A stretch of DNA of 64,000 nt from Sporomusa silvacetica DSM 10669 (GTDB lineage: Bacteria; Bacillota; Negativicutes; Sporomusales; Sporomusaceae), in contig NZ_LSLK01000059.1 in the NCBI RefSeq assembly GCF_002257705.1, forward strand, positions 452,763 through 516,762. The letters run 5' to 3'. Under the pieces are notes generated by a model, which worked only from the letters and a program-made list of their open reading frames with translations, was not told where the DNA came from and ran no database searches. Made by a program: the position numbers and the translations under genes. Shown here one piece after another: positions 7,291 to 15,114 of the stretch (its first letter is position 1; every line of letters starts with the position of its first letter).

Positions 7291-7512
7291 GGTGTTTTCC
7301 GTAAGATCGCTGAAGTGGAAAAACACCATGAAGCCAGATATAGAAAGTTGTATAACAATATTATCAATGATACAGTTGTTAAAAAGCCTAACACCGTTCA
7401 ATGGAAATGCAATAATTGCGGCTACATCCACACTGGCGACCAAGCCCCAGACCTCTGCCCAGCCTGTGCCCATCCGCAAGGCTACTTTGAAGTATTTGTC
7501 GAAACCTATTAG
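7291..7512 (+). pseudogene. C-terminal fragment of a rubrerythrin gene
   Basis: The frame reads GVFRKIAEVEKHHEARYRKL, then a linker, then VQWKCNNCGYIHTGDQAPDL and CPACAHPQGYFEVFVETY, ending in TAG. This is the end of the rubrerythrin diiron domain plus the complete C-terminal rubredoxin-like Fe(SCys)4 domain (CNNC and CPAC). The first two thirds, with most diiron ligands, are absent. A GTG at 7315 could in theory start a short protein, but no ribosome site is seen. Confidence 0.8.
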
Positions 7513-7607
7513 TCTGATGACCAAGTTTGCTCTAAGGGTTTCGCTTCTGCCTATGCCCGTTAGAGCGCAAGTAGCAATTAAGAGCAGCTAAATCTCATTT
7601 TATCTGC

Positions 7608-7668
7608 AAAATAGTGAAAGCCAGAACCCTGAATAAATCAAGGGTTCCGGCTTTCGCTATTTTATTTT
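7608..7668. terminator. Bidirectional terminator
   Basis: A long stem (AATAGTGAAAGCCAGAACCC with its near complement after GAATAAATCA) is followed by T-rich sequence on both strands. It serves the glyoxalase gene on the minus strand and formerly the rubrerythrin gene on the plus strand. Confidence 0.8.
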
Positions 7669-7677
7669 ATACTGCTA

Positions 7678-8043
7678 CTAAAAGCGTTCCGGCAGAACTT
7701 CCAGCCAATAACCATCCGGATCGGAAATGAAATAGATTCCCATCTCTTTGTTTTCATAACAGATGCAGCCCATGGTTTTATGATGGTTGTACGCCTTTTC
7801 AAAGTCACTAGTAATAAAGGCCAGATGGAACTCATTTTCGCCTAGATTATAGGCTTCCTTACGCTCCTTAATCCAGGTTAATTCCAATTTATGCAGTGTC
7901 TGGCCATCTCCTAAATAAACGATAGTAAAACTAGGCTTTTCAATGCGCCGGGTTTCGGTCAGTTGCAGTGCCTCTTGATAGAAGGCCATGCTTTTTTCCA
8001 AGTTTAGCACATTAATGTTGTTGTGGGTAAATCTAAAATCCAT
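7678..8043 (-). CDS. Glyoxalase I / lactoylglutathione lyase family protein
   Basis: A 121-aa VOC-fold protein: FRFTHNNINVLNLEKSMAFY at the N-terminus, NEFHLAFITSDFEKAYNHHK in the middle, and FISDPDGYWLEVLPERF at the C-terminus. The metal-ligand pattern (an early His, a Glu near LHKLELTW, His in FHLAF and Glu in WLEVLPE) fits glyoxalase I, which converts the hemithioacetal of methylglyoxal. The start at 8043 follows AAAGGAG; a longer frame from 8106 overlaps the upstream gene. It lies 14 bases downstream of the metallo-beta-lactamase gene, so the two are probably co-transcribed, perhaps as a glyoxalase I/II-like pair (inference). Confidence 0.82.
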   Translation of the reverse strand: MDFRFTHNNINVLNLEKSMAFYQEALQLTETRRIEKPSFTIVYLGDGQTLHKLELTWIKERKEAYNLGENEFHLAFITSDFEKAYNHHKTMGCICYENKEMGIYFISDPDGYWLEVLPERF

Positions 8044-8057
8044 ACAGCATCGCTCCT

Positions 8058-8807
8058 TTATGCAAAATCTTTTTTGGCCTTTTTCTTTTGTGTTCCGCTT
8101 TGCCACATATTCTTTAAGAAAGTCTGAATATCCTGGCGCAGCACCACACCATGACCTGTGCAGAAGAATTCAGGCTGATAACTAAGTAGTCTGCCCAAAC
8201 CTAGCATAAATTTGTCAAAGTCCTGTCCGGGAGCGGCCGCCTGCCCGGCGACATAGTCACACGACCCTCGCTTAATACGTTGGCTAGCTGTTACAAGCTC
8301 ACCCTGTGGCAGATCTTCGCCAAAATAACAGAAAAAATCGCCAACAAACAAAGCCTTGGATTTCTGGTCAAAAATGGCTACCGAACCTGGCGAGTGCGTG
8401 TTAACAAGCACTATGTCCAGACCATCCACGTCTTCGACTGCATACATAAAATTCCCCGCCTGCGGCGTAAACGCAGCAAACTGTGGCGCCAATGGCGGCG
8501 CTATCATGGATAAATCAGCACTATGTACAACCTTCTTCGCCTTGTTAAACAGAGCAGCCCCCTCAATATGGTCATGGTGGCCATGAGTCAAGAGCACATG
8601 GGTAACCCTCTCAGGCGCAATCCCAATTTTGGCTAGTGCCGGGATAATAGCAGTTTGATATTCTTTCAGCCCAGCATCAATTAAGATGGTTTGTTCTGGA
8701 CGCTGTAATACATACATGTTGGTGTATGATGTAACATCCCATGTATGGGTATCTTTAACAGCGATTACATAAGCACCAGCAGTCAATTCTGACATCAAAT
8801 AATTCAT
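8058..8807 (-). CDS. Metallo-beta-lactamase fold hydrolase
   Basis: A 249-aa MBL-fold protein with the metal motif LLTHGHHDHIEG, a following VVHSAD, the bridging Asp in ALFVGDFFCYFGE and a late His in FFCTGHG. The closest general type is a glyoxalase-II-like thioesterase or related hydrolase; the substrate cannot be read from the sequence. The C-terminus is a Lys-rich tail (TQKKKAKKDFA). It precedes the glyoxalase-I-like gene by 14 bases on the same strand. Confidence 0.82.
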   Translation of the reverse strand: MNYLMSELTAGAYVIAVKDTHTWDVTSYTNMYVLQRPEQTILIDAGLKEYQTAIIPALAKIGIAPERVTHVLLTHGHHDHIEGAALFNKAKKVVHSADLSMIAPPLAPQFAAFTPQAGNFMYAVEDVDGLDIVLVNTHSPGSVAIFDQKSKALFVGDFFCYFGEDLPQGELVTASQRIKRGSCDYVAGQAAAPGQDFDKFMLGLGRLLSYQPEFFCTGHGVVLRQDIQTFLKNMWQSGTQKKKAKKDFA

Positions 8808-8900
8808 TTCTCACCATCCACAATGCTGCATATTTATTTTATCTTAGCACATTCTAGCAAGGCGGGCAATGAATCAGCTATAGCAACAATCAGTCTATTG

Positions 8901-9638
8901 TCATTGCTTTCCTATTGGGAACAAAACTTTAAACACACTGCCCACTCCCACAGTGGAAGCTACCTCAATTTCTCCCTGATGCCTTTCAGCAATACTGAGG
9001 CTGATGGCGAGTCCTAAACCAGCATTACTTGCTTTAGTAGAATAAAATGGGTCAAAAATTTCTTCTCTTTGCTCTGGTGAAATACCACGGCCTTCATCTT
9101 GAACATACAAAATAATCCTGCCTGCTTTACAGACAGTACCAATACGTAAGCTCCCGCTGGCCTGCATGGCTTCGATACCATTTTGAGCCAAATTTAATAC
9201 CATTTGTTCTATTTCTTCCGCGTTTAAATCCATCATCGGTAAATTATCTGCTAACCGCAGTTCAGTCATAATACCACGCTTGACTGCAACACGCCGAACA
9301 GCCGGATAAATTCCTTCAATTATCTGGTTAAGGTCTTCCGGCTTTCTCTTAATAGCGTTATTGTTCGCTAATGATATAATACTAGTTACCAACACTTCGA
9401 TTTGATGTAATTCCTGAAATATAATATCTAGTGATTCCCCCATACAGCATGTAGACCTTTTTTCCTGCAGTTGCAAATATCCTTTGATAACAGTTAAAGG
9501 ATTTCTTATTTCGTGTGCCATCCCAATAGCCATTCGACCAACCAAATCCCAGTGTAAACGCTTAACTAACCCCGCATGATTACCCCTTTGATCAACACCA
9601 GCCACCCAATACGCCCCCTTAGATATATGCCTTTTCAA
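8901..9638 (-). CDS. Soluble histidine kinase
   Basis: A 245-aa kinase with no membrane segment and almost no sensor. The HisKA box AIGMAHEIRNPLTVIKGYLQ lies at about 37-56, followed by HATPase N-box NLAQNGIEAM, G1 box DEGRGISPEQ, F box FDPFYSTK and G2 box GLGLAIS. No response regulator is adjacent. In spore formers short orphan kinases of this form often feed the Spo0 phosphorelay (family knowledge; not shown here). The start is a TTG at 9638, 8 bases after GGAG. It is divergent from the XRE regulator, and one copy of a shared inverted motif overlaps its ribosome site. Confidence 0.82.
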   Translation of the reverse strand: MKRHISKGAYWVAGVDQRGNHAGLVKRLHWDLVGRMAIGMAHEIRNPLTVIKGYLQLQEKRSTCCMGESLDIIFQELHQIEVLVTSIISLANNNAIKRKPEDLNQIIEGIYPAVRRVAVKRGIMTELRLADNLPMMDLNAEEIEQMVLNLAQNGIEAMQASGSLRIGTVCKAGRIILYVQDEGRGISPEQREEIFDPFYSTKASNAGLGLAISLSIAERHQGEIEVASTVGVGSVFKVLFPIGKQ

Positions 9639-9640
9639 TT

Positions 9641-9710
9641 TTGTGTCTCCATGACACTAATTCGCCATTTATTGCCATTTCCCTTTTCTTAAATGTCTTA
9701 TGGACACAAT
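9641..9710. promoter_or_regulatory. Pair of putative operators between kinase and XRE regulator
   Basis: TTGTGTCTCCATGACAC at 9641-9657 and, in opposite orientation, TTGTGTCCATAAGACAT (minus strand of 9694-9710) share the pattern TTGTGTC-CAT-GACA. They flank the divergent promoter region, as expected for autoregulation by the XRE protein. The assignment of the binding protein is inference. Confidence 0.45.
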
Positions 9711-9763
9711 AATTGATATCAGGGGCATAAGCACGTTATTGTTAGTAGCAAGGAGTGTGGCTT

Positions 9764-10153
9764 ATGGAAACCCTTGGTGAAAAAATCAAACTACTACGAA
9801 ATAAGTTAACACAAGAAGAATTGGCTGCCTTACTCAGTGTAGACCGCTCAACGCTGGCGTCTTGGGAGGTTAACCGCCGAGAGCCGGATATAGCAACACT
9901 ATGCCGCATAGCAACTTTTTTTCAAGTAAGTGTTGATTGGCTTGTCAACCATAAAATTGAAAAAGAAACCTTACCCTTGAGAGCACCACAATTTCACGAG
10001 GCTGCCAGCGAATACCAGCCGTCTGTTTACAGAAATTGGCACAAGGTAATAGCTACCGCTCAGGCCTATGGCTTTGATCCAAGCGTTGTTCTTCAACTAC
10101 TTGAATTAAATGCAAAAATTGCGTTATCATTGAAAAACAGTAACCAAAAATAA
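9764..10153 (+). CDS. XRE-family transcriptional regulator
   Basis: A 129-aa protein with an N-terminal Cro/CI-type HTH at residues 1-60 (LGEKIKLLRNKLTQEELAAL, VDRSTLASWEVNRREPDIAT) and a C-terminal ~65-aa region of unknown function. The ATG at 9764 follows AAGGAG by 8 bases; an in-frame GTG at 9755 lies inside the ribosome site. It is divergent from the histidine kinase gene and probably represses itself and perhaps the kinase through the inverted motif pair between them. Confidence 0.8.
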   Translation: METLGEKIKLLRNKLTQEELAALLSVDRSTLASWEVNRREPDIATLCRIATFFQVSVDWLVNHKIEKETLPLRAPQFHEAASEYQPSVYRNWHKVIATAQAYGFDPSVVLQLLELNAKIALSLKNSNQK

Positions 10154-10171
10154 TACTGATATCTGCAGTAA

Positions 10172-10324
10172 ACCACTCTTTTCAATAAGCTGTCAGTAGC
10201 AGAATATAACAAACCCGATACGGAACAATTTTTCAACTCCCCGGAGGATTTTGCCGAAAATTTTCGCATTGACAATATCCGGTTTCAGGACTTTGTAACT
10301 AAGATTAGTGTACTTGTACGTTAA
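10172..10324 (+). pseudogene. C-terminal remnant of an unidentified gene
   Basis: An open frame with no usable start codon reads FNKLSVAEYNKPDTEQFFNS and PEDFAENFRIDNIRFQDFVT before stopping at 10322-10324. The composition looks like genuine protein, but I do not recognise the family. It is probably the tail of a gene whose front was deleted. Confidence 0.35.
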
Positions 10325-10382
10325 ACATCTTGCTGTTGCATTTTGTAACCAAAAAGCTTTCTTACTATCGCCGCTCGACAGC

Positions 10383-10431
10383 GTTAAAAAACCAAGACAA
10401 AGGGACCTTCTCTTTGCCTTGGTTTTTTAGT
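10383..10431 (+). terminator. Rho-independent terminator
   Basis: AAAACCAAGACAAAG and CTTTGCCTTGGTTTT pair around a short loop and are followed by TTTTTTAG. It ends transcription from the XRE gene and the remnant behind it. Confidence 0.8.
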
Positions 10432-10554
10432 TAAAATTCAGACTTCAACTATCTCTTAGTTATATATACTTGATTTGAGACTAAACCCCCGGAATAAGCC
10501 CGGAAAGCTACCATCTACAGGAATAACCCCCTGTTTTGGGATAATATTAGTTCT

Positions 10555-10677
10555 TTACGATGAAGGAAGCTCGAACATTCCCGTGCTTTCGGAAAGAATG
10601 TTCAATTGAAAAAAGTACATGACCAAATAAAGAATTACCACTAACAGGAACAAGCCGTACACCACTTTGTTTGACAT
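10555..10677 (-). CDS. 40-aa single-pass membrane protein
   Basis: A short ORF that reads MSNKVVYGLFLLVVILYLVM, then YFFQLNILSESTGMFELPSS. A GAGGGTG ribosome site precedes the ATG by about 5 bases. Residues 5-23 form one hydrophobic helix, followed by a polar tail. The family is unknown. It stands alone between a plus-strand terminator (10383-10431) and another hairpin (10820-10873). Confidence 0.55.
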   Translation of the reverse strand: MSNKVVYGLFLLVVILYLVMYFFQLNILSESTGMFELPSS

Positions 10678-11037
10678 ATGCTCACCCTCTGTTTCAGCAT
10701 ACCATTTGCCATTTAGTTTTGTGTTAATTGTATGTTATTATTTGGTTATCTTTTTGCACCCTCTTACCTCGAAACGCGCCCCCTGTCCCTTGCAAGATAA
10801 GCTTAAAATCACCTTACTAAAAAGTCTCCAGCCCTCTACCTTTTTTCGGTAGATGAGCTGGAGACTTTACTCTTTCTATATCGAAAACGGTGGCATCTCA
10901 CTTTCCTGTTAAAATGCTAAACAAACCTGTGCGTATTTTCGTTGGACAATGACCAAGTTGTTCCAAGACTCCCTCGCATTAGTTCGGCCTAGCTTCAGAT
11001 GGGGTTAAAACCCAGCCTTGAAACACTAAGACTCACT
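10678..11037. other. Intergenic region with a terminator hairpin
   Basis: Apart from the hairpin at 10820-10873, nothing recognisable is seen on either strand. A 61-aa plus-strand frame at 10667-10852 runs through that hairpin and lacks a ribosome site. Confidence 0.4.
10820..10873. terminator. Terminator-like hairpin
   Basis: AAAGTCTCCAGC and GCTGGAGACTTT form the outer stem; TCTACC and GGTAGA form the inner stem. T-rich sequence follows on the plus strand, and A-rich sequence before the stem gives a U-run on the minus strand as well. It may end the SPOCS-protein transcript that reads leftward from 11742. Confidence 0.6.
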
Positions 11038-11742
11038 TTATCCCTTTGGTTTATAAGGCAGCCCCTGCGGCGAGTTCAACATAACTTCACGGTCAGTCAT
11101 GACCTTGACAGTAACCCCCAGCACTACTGAAACATCGAACCGTCGAGTGCAGTGGCATGGCTTATGCGGCTTACAATGAGGCTTGAATTTATGTTTTTTA
11201 AGCGTTTTATGTTTATGATGGCAGCCCTCATCATAGTCGCAATCACAGTCACACTCATCATAATCATCATCACAGTAATCCTCATCCTGGCAATCGTCAT
11301 AATCATGAGCTTTTTTCTTATGCCAGTAGGCGCGGGTATGTTCTTCAACATCATAATCGACAAATTCAACCACCACACTGGCATCAGCCTCCATCCCCCG
11401 CCGCGCCCCTCTAATATCTGCATACGCGGTAAAGCGGATAGGCCACACTTCCACTGCATGCACTGGCTGACGCGGCCTGCAGGCAACGTACAGAGCCTTT
11501 ACCTCAAATTCACCTCTGATAACCACTTTATCATGAATGATATCAACGCAGGTAATTTGCAGCTTCTTAACAAACACATCGACAATTTGTTCAATAGCTG
11601 GTTTGTGCTGTGGCACACGCACATGCACATCAATAGATTTCTGAACTCTTCTTTCACCAAGCACCTGCTGGACTATGATTGATTTAGGGCCATATCCTAA
11701 AGTGCATTTGCCTGCCATCTCCCATGGCTCGATATGTGTCAT
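11038..11742 (-). CDS. SPOCS-domain (DUF3794) spore protein with an Asp/Cys/His-rich insert
   Basis: A 234-aa protein. Residues 20-130 match the SPOCS repeat found in spore coat and cortex morphogenesis proteins (VQKSIDVHVRVPQHKPAIEQ, KVVIRGEFEVKALYVA, VEVWPIRFTAYADI). A low-complexity insert at about 141-199 is then followed by FDVSVVLGVTVKVMTDRE. The insert holds 9 Cys, 9 His and 13 Asp: an acidic Cys-rich half (for example YDECDCDCDYDEGC) followed by a basic His/Lys-rich half. It looks able to bind metal or to cross-link in the coat; that is inference. The gene stands alone and has AAGGAGGG before its ATG. Confidence 0.75.
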   Translation of the reverse strand: MTHIEPWEMAGKCTLGYGPKSIIVQQVLGERRVQKSIDVHVRVPQHKPAIEQIVDVFVKKLQITCVDIIHDKVVIRGEFEVKALYVACRPRQPVHAVEVWPIRFTAYADIRGARRGMEADASVVVEFVDYDVEEHTRAYWHKKKAHDYDDCQDEDYCDDDYDECDCDCDYDEGCHHKHKTLKKHKFKPHCKPHKPCHCTRRFDVSVVLGVTVKVMTDREVMLNSPQGLPYKPKG

Positions 11743-11837
11743 TATTACCCTCCTTTCACACCCCTTATAATATATATATGCACTAGGGTGGGGGAAGGCA
11801 CGGAAATTATGCTATTCAAAATACTAACTCTATATGA

Positions 11838-12740
11838 CTATATTGCTTTCCTTCTGGCCATTTCATAAACCGCCCGCACGCTATCCAACCGCATATCCTT
11901 AAAAAGCCCACTGCATGTACCAAAGATTAGCCCACTATTGTTACCGCCAGCAGTAATAATCTGCTTTACGGTTTGCTCAAGCTGCTGCAGGCTACGCGGT
12001 TCTATCAATTCAGCAGGGTCTAAGTTTCCCCACAGGCATAACTTGTGACCGTACTGTCTCTTTACCTCACCAATGTCCATCCCAGCTAACGACTCTATGC
12101 ACTGTAATCCGTCAAACCCGGCGGCAACGATATCTTCAAGCACCATGGTCAGGTTGCCGTCAGAATGAAAAAACACGGGTAAGCCCAACTGATGGGCATA
12201 ATCGGCTTGCACGGCCAGCGAAGGAAATATCATTTCCCGTAAAAGCGCAGGCCGAGCAATAACGCCCTGATTATAGGCAATATCATCAGCCAGGAGGATA
12301 CCATTTATCCCGCTGCCGGCCAATCGCTCAATAAGCTCTTTATTCAGGGTTTCGATAGTAGCAATAAACTCACAAAAATCCGGAGTACGGCGGCCCAATT
12401 GTATCATTAACTGCTCAAAACCCAGTAGTTTACCAGCCCAGCCAATCGGGCCGTCTATCACGGCAAAGGTAAATAAATCTGTTTTCACCCAATTCGGCAA
12501 ATCACTAAATATAACCTCCTTAGAACATGGAATACTTTGTTTGCTATAGCCACAGTTTGGATGCAGACATACGGCATCAAGCCCCATAGCATTCACAAAC
12601 TCCAACCGATGACCGAACTGGGGCACCGTTTGCGTAAACATTGTTTGTACCAGCTCATCGGTAATGACAAGCTCACCGCAGGGTATCTGATCGACAGGTA
12701 GGCGTTTGATGGCCCGTTCAACCCTTGTTCTATGTTCCAT
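11838..12740 (-). CDS. Uroporphyrinogen-decarboxylase-family methyltransferase (MtaA-like)
   Basis: A 300-aa URO-D-fold protein with AIDGPIGWAG-type and FFHSDGNLTMVLEDIVAAGF segments and a late LCLWGNLDPAELI, as in corrinoid-dependent methyltransferases related to MtaA and CmuA; the His of HSDGN is a likely zinc ligand. True HemE motifs are not seen. It lies 80 bases downstream of a corrinoid protein gene and a GntR/UTRA regulator gene, so it probably transfers a methyl group to or from that corrinoid protein. The methyl donor is unknown and no substrate-specific MtxB partner is adjacent. Confidence 0.78.
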   Translation of the reverse strand: MEHRTRVERAIKRLPVDQIPCGELVITDELVQTMFTQTVPQFGHRLEFVNAMGLDAVCLHPNCGYSKQSIPCSKEVIFSDLPNWVKTDLFTFAVIDGPIGWAGKLLGFEQLMIQLGRRTPDFCEFIATIETLNKELIERLAGSGINGILLADDIAYNQGVIARPALLREMIFPSLAVQADYAHQLGLPVFFHSDGNLTMVLEDIVAAGFDGLQCIESLAGMDIGEVKRQYGHKLCLWGNLDPAELIEPRSLQQLEQTVKQIITAGGNNSGLIFGTCSGLFKDMRLDSVRAVYEMARRKAI

Positions 12741-12820
12741 AATACCTCCATAATATCGCTAACTTAGCCGCGGAAATTTCAAAGAATTCGCAAATATTCG
12801 TCTAAAGGTGGGCTGCATGG

Positions 12821-13465
12821 CTAATTTTGCGCTAACTCCTGACTCCATTGCAGACATATATCCACTCCCCGCCTTGCATCATCAACCCAGGCATCGGCAC
12901 CGGTATATTCTCTCACCTTTTCATTGACTAGCCCGCCGATGAGTATTTTGATTTTCGTATTACGTTCAATCAGCCGCACCAATTGAATTGTTCGCTTCAT
13001 AGCTTCAAAACCTGGAGAAAGCAAGGTGCACAAACAAAGTACCGGGGCACCTGATTCGGTTAAGGCCATGATAAATTTATCTGGTGACACATCTACGCCC
13101 AAGTCATATACCTCAAACCCGTAACAACGCAACAAAGAGCCTACCAGGTTCTTGCCAATATCGTGAATATCACCTTCAATCGTACCAAATACGATTTTTC
13201 CGATAAACGGTTTCTTTTCATTAGGTTCAATTACAGGGTTCAAACTATCCATAATTTGTGAAAATATCTCTGAGGAAAGAATTAAATCGCCTAAAAAATA
13301 TTCTCCCCGGGAATACCTGTCACCGACAGATACCAGACCGTTGCGGCATTCCTCAACAATATCCAGGGGTGAGATGCCAAATTCCAGGCCTTTTTTAACC
13401 AGTTCAAGCGCCAGTGGCTCATCAAGCTCACTGATGGCGTTCGCCAGAAGTTCTAACACCGTCAT
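12821..13465 (-). CDS. Corrinoid-binding methyl carrier protein
   Basis: A 214-aa protein with an N-terminal helical cap (about 1-85) and a B12-binding Rossmann domain. The cobalt-ligand motif is GDIHDIGKNLVGSLL (DxHxxG), followed by DLGVDVSP and ILIGGLVN. This is the MtaC/MtbC-type architecture of methyl carriers in methanol, methylamine and O-demethylase systems. Its ATG overlaps the stop of the gntR gene by four bases (ATGA), so the two are coupled, and the URO-D-like gene follows. Confidence 0.9.
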   Translation of the reverse strand: MTVLELLANAISELDEPLALELVKKGLEFGISPLDIVEECRNGLVSVGDRYSRGEYFLGDLILSSEIFSQIMDSLNPVIEPNEKKPFIGKIVFGTIEGDIHDIGKNLVGSLLRCYGFEVYDLGVDVSPDKFIMALTESGAPVLCLCTLLSPGFEAMKRTIQLVRLIERNTKIKILIGGLVNEKVREYTGADAWVDDARRGVDICLQWSQELAQN

Positions 13466-14208
13466 CGTTCTCCCTTCAGCGGATGTATATCTGAGACTAA
13501 CGAGTACCGATCGCCACGATAATAAAACACCCCAATACCGATAGGCCGGTTGTCGCTGGCATACAAAGCCTGCTGTAATTTTAGTACAGGTGACCCCTGT
13601 GCCACATTGAGTAATTTGGCATCAAATTCGCCGACACTTTCAGCACCGAGGACGGCTTGGCTTCTTACCGGCAAAATATCGGTGTGAATCGTAATAATCT
13701 CAGAAAATGCCTTATATTGAAACTCATTTTCAAGAATAGGACGTCCTTTGATATATAACATATATTTATGCTCAACGGCGACAGGTTCCGTATCTGCCAG
13801 CAGCAGGCGACAATAATACAAAATACCTTGTTCGGCCGTCATGCCTAATTCCACAGCAAATTCAGGCAGCTCCTTGCGAAAACGCACTTCAACCAGCCGA
13901 TACCCGGGCTCTTTACCCATTTGTACCATATGCGTATGGAACTCTCCCATTAAAAACTCAGCACGGTCCAAAGACGGTCTTGATACAAACGTCCCCTTTC
14001 CCTGCTGGGTGCTAATAAGTCCGCGCTCGGCAAGCAGGCTCAGACATTTGCGGACAGTAGTCCGACTGAGCTCATATTCCCGTCCGAGATCATTTTCTGA
14101 TGGCAGCGACTCGCCTGCCTTTAATTGCCCTGTTAGTATTTTTTTTTCTAAAATAGTTGCTAATTGATAGAAGGGAGGTGTAAATGAATTTTTATTAATT
14201 TTTTCCAT
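13462..14208 (-). CDS. GntR/UTRA (HutC-type) transcriptional regulator
   Basis: A 248-aa protein with an N-terminal GntR winged helix (LKAGESLPSENDLGREYELS, RTTVRKCLSLLAERGLISTQ, QGKGTFVSRP) at residues 20-78 and a UTRA effector domain (PVLKLQQALYASDNRPIGIG near the end). It is the first gene of the corrinoid protein / URO-D-like operon and most likely controls it in response to a substrate or product of that methyl-transfer system. Confidence 0.85.
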   Translation of the reverse strand: MEKINKNSFTPPFYQLATILEKKILTGQLKAGESLPSENDLGREYELSRTTVRKCLSLLAERGLISTQQGKGTFVSRPSLDRAEFLMGEFHTHMVQMGKEPGYRLVEVRFRKELPEFAVELGMTAEQGILYYCRLLLADTEPVAVEHKYMLYIKGRPILENEFQYKAFSEIITIHTDILPVRSQAVLGAESVGEFDAKLLNVAQGSPVLKLQQALYASDNRPIGIGVFYYRGDRYSLVSDIHPLKGER

Positions 14209-14434
14209 ACAGTACTACAATCCACCTTATAACAGCTTCGTTTACTATCTAACTTGATAATCAATTCTACGCTGTCTGATTATTTCCTTCCTCTATAATT
14301 AGGAAGAGCCCCGAGCTACCCCGGGGCGCAAAATACTTCCACATTCAAAGCCAGTTATATCAATAACGGCCATTTTATCCAGTAAGTTAACGGTTCCAGA
14401 ACCTTTTAGCTTACTATGGTAATCTACCCTCTAG

Positions 14435-14911
14435 TTATGTTCGCAACGTGGCCACAAGTCTCCCCGGCTTAAGCAGCAGCAAAAGCGCATCTTTAGGGTT
14501 GGTTACTACAATATCCGCTTGCGCCAAGGTTGGCTGGTAAGCACCCTCAGGCCCAATTACACCAACAGCCAAAATGGCCTCCGCAAACATTGCGTGATCA
14601 TTGGCGCCATTGCCGAAACAAATGGTATTATCCGCGCCGCACTCTCTGACAAAATCTCGTTTTTGAGCAGCTTCCTCCCCTTTATTAATAATATGGAGCT
14701 GTACACCTGCTACGTTTTCTAACTGCGTCCGGGCCAGGCCAAATGTATCTGCAGTAAGTACGGTTACTTTGGCGACTTCACCTACCCTTTTCAGGAGTTC
14801 CTTTATTTCCCCGGCAATTACGCCATCTTCGGCCAGTGTGCCATTATAGTCAAATACTGCGTTGGTTATTTTATACTCACGCCCATTTGGCAAAGTAAAA
14901 TTTATCATCAA
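14435..14911 (-). CDS. HAD-superfamily hydrolase
   Basis: A 158-aa compact HAD protein. Motif I reads VFDYNGTLAEDG, with Asn where many phosphatases have a second Asp; VTVLTADTFG holds motif II; the late motif is CFGNGANDHAMF. This resembles the soluble P-type-ATPase-like phosphatase group. The substrate is unknown. ATG codons at 14911 and 14908 are both possible. It is divergent from the CarD-like gene and has no operon partner. Confidence 0.75.
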   Translation of the reverse strand: MMINFTLPNGREYKITNAVFDYNGTLAEDGVIAGEIKELLKRVGEVAKVTVLTADTFGLARTQLENVAGVQLHIINKGEEAAQKRDFVRECGADNTICFGNGANDHAMFAEAILAVGVIGPEGAYQPTLAQADIVVTNPKDALLLLLKPGRLVATLRT

Positions 14912-15056
14912 ACCACTCTCCTTCCATCTAAAAATAATAAAATTTCCCAGCTAAAAATTCCCGCCTTGTCAGCATAATTTTTAGCTGGATATTGACGAAT
15001 AACAAATTAACATATTGACGGCTTTAGACTGCAGTGATATAATTATGGTTTTCAAC

Positions 15057-15085
15057 TTGATATTTATCTATTTTTGTGATATACT
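15057..15085 (+). promoter_or_regulatory. Sigma-A promoter of the CarD-like gene
   Basis: TTGATA (15057-15062), a 17-base spacer and TATACT (15080-15085) lie 30 bases upstream of the ATG at 15115. Confidence 0.7.
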
Positions 15086-15114
15086 TAAAAACATCGTTAC
15101 TAGGGGGTGACTTC

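Noticed and set aside
7177..7524. 115-aa minus-strand frame as one gene
   Set aside because: Its first part is antisense to the rubrerythrin fragment; only the part from 7290 down is ABC ATPase sequence.
11152..11682. 176-aa plus-strand frame rich in Ile, Met and Leu
   Set aside because: It is the complement of the Asp/Cys/His-rich spore protein; the hydrophobic look is a by-product of the repeated GAT codons.
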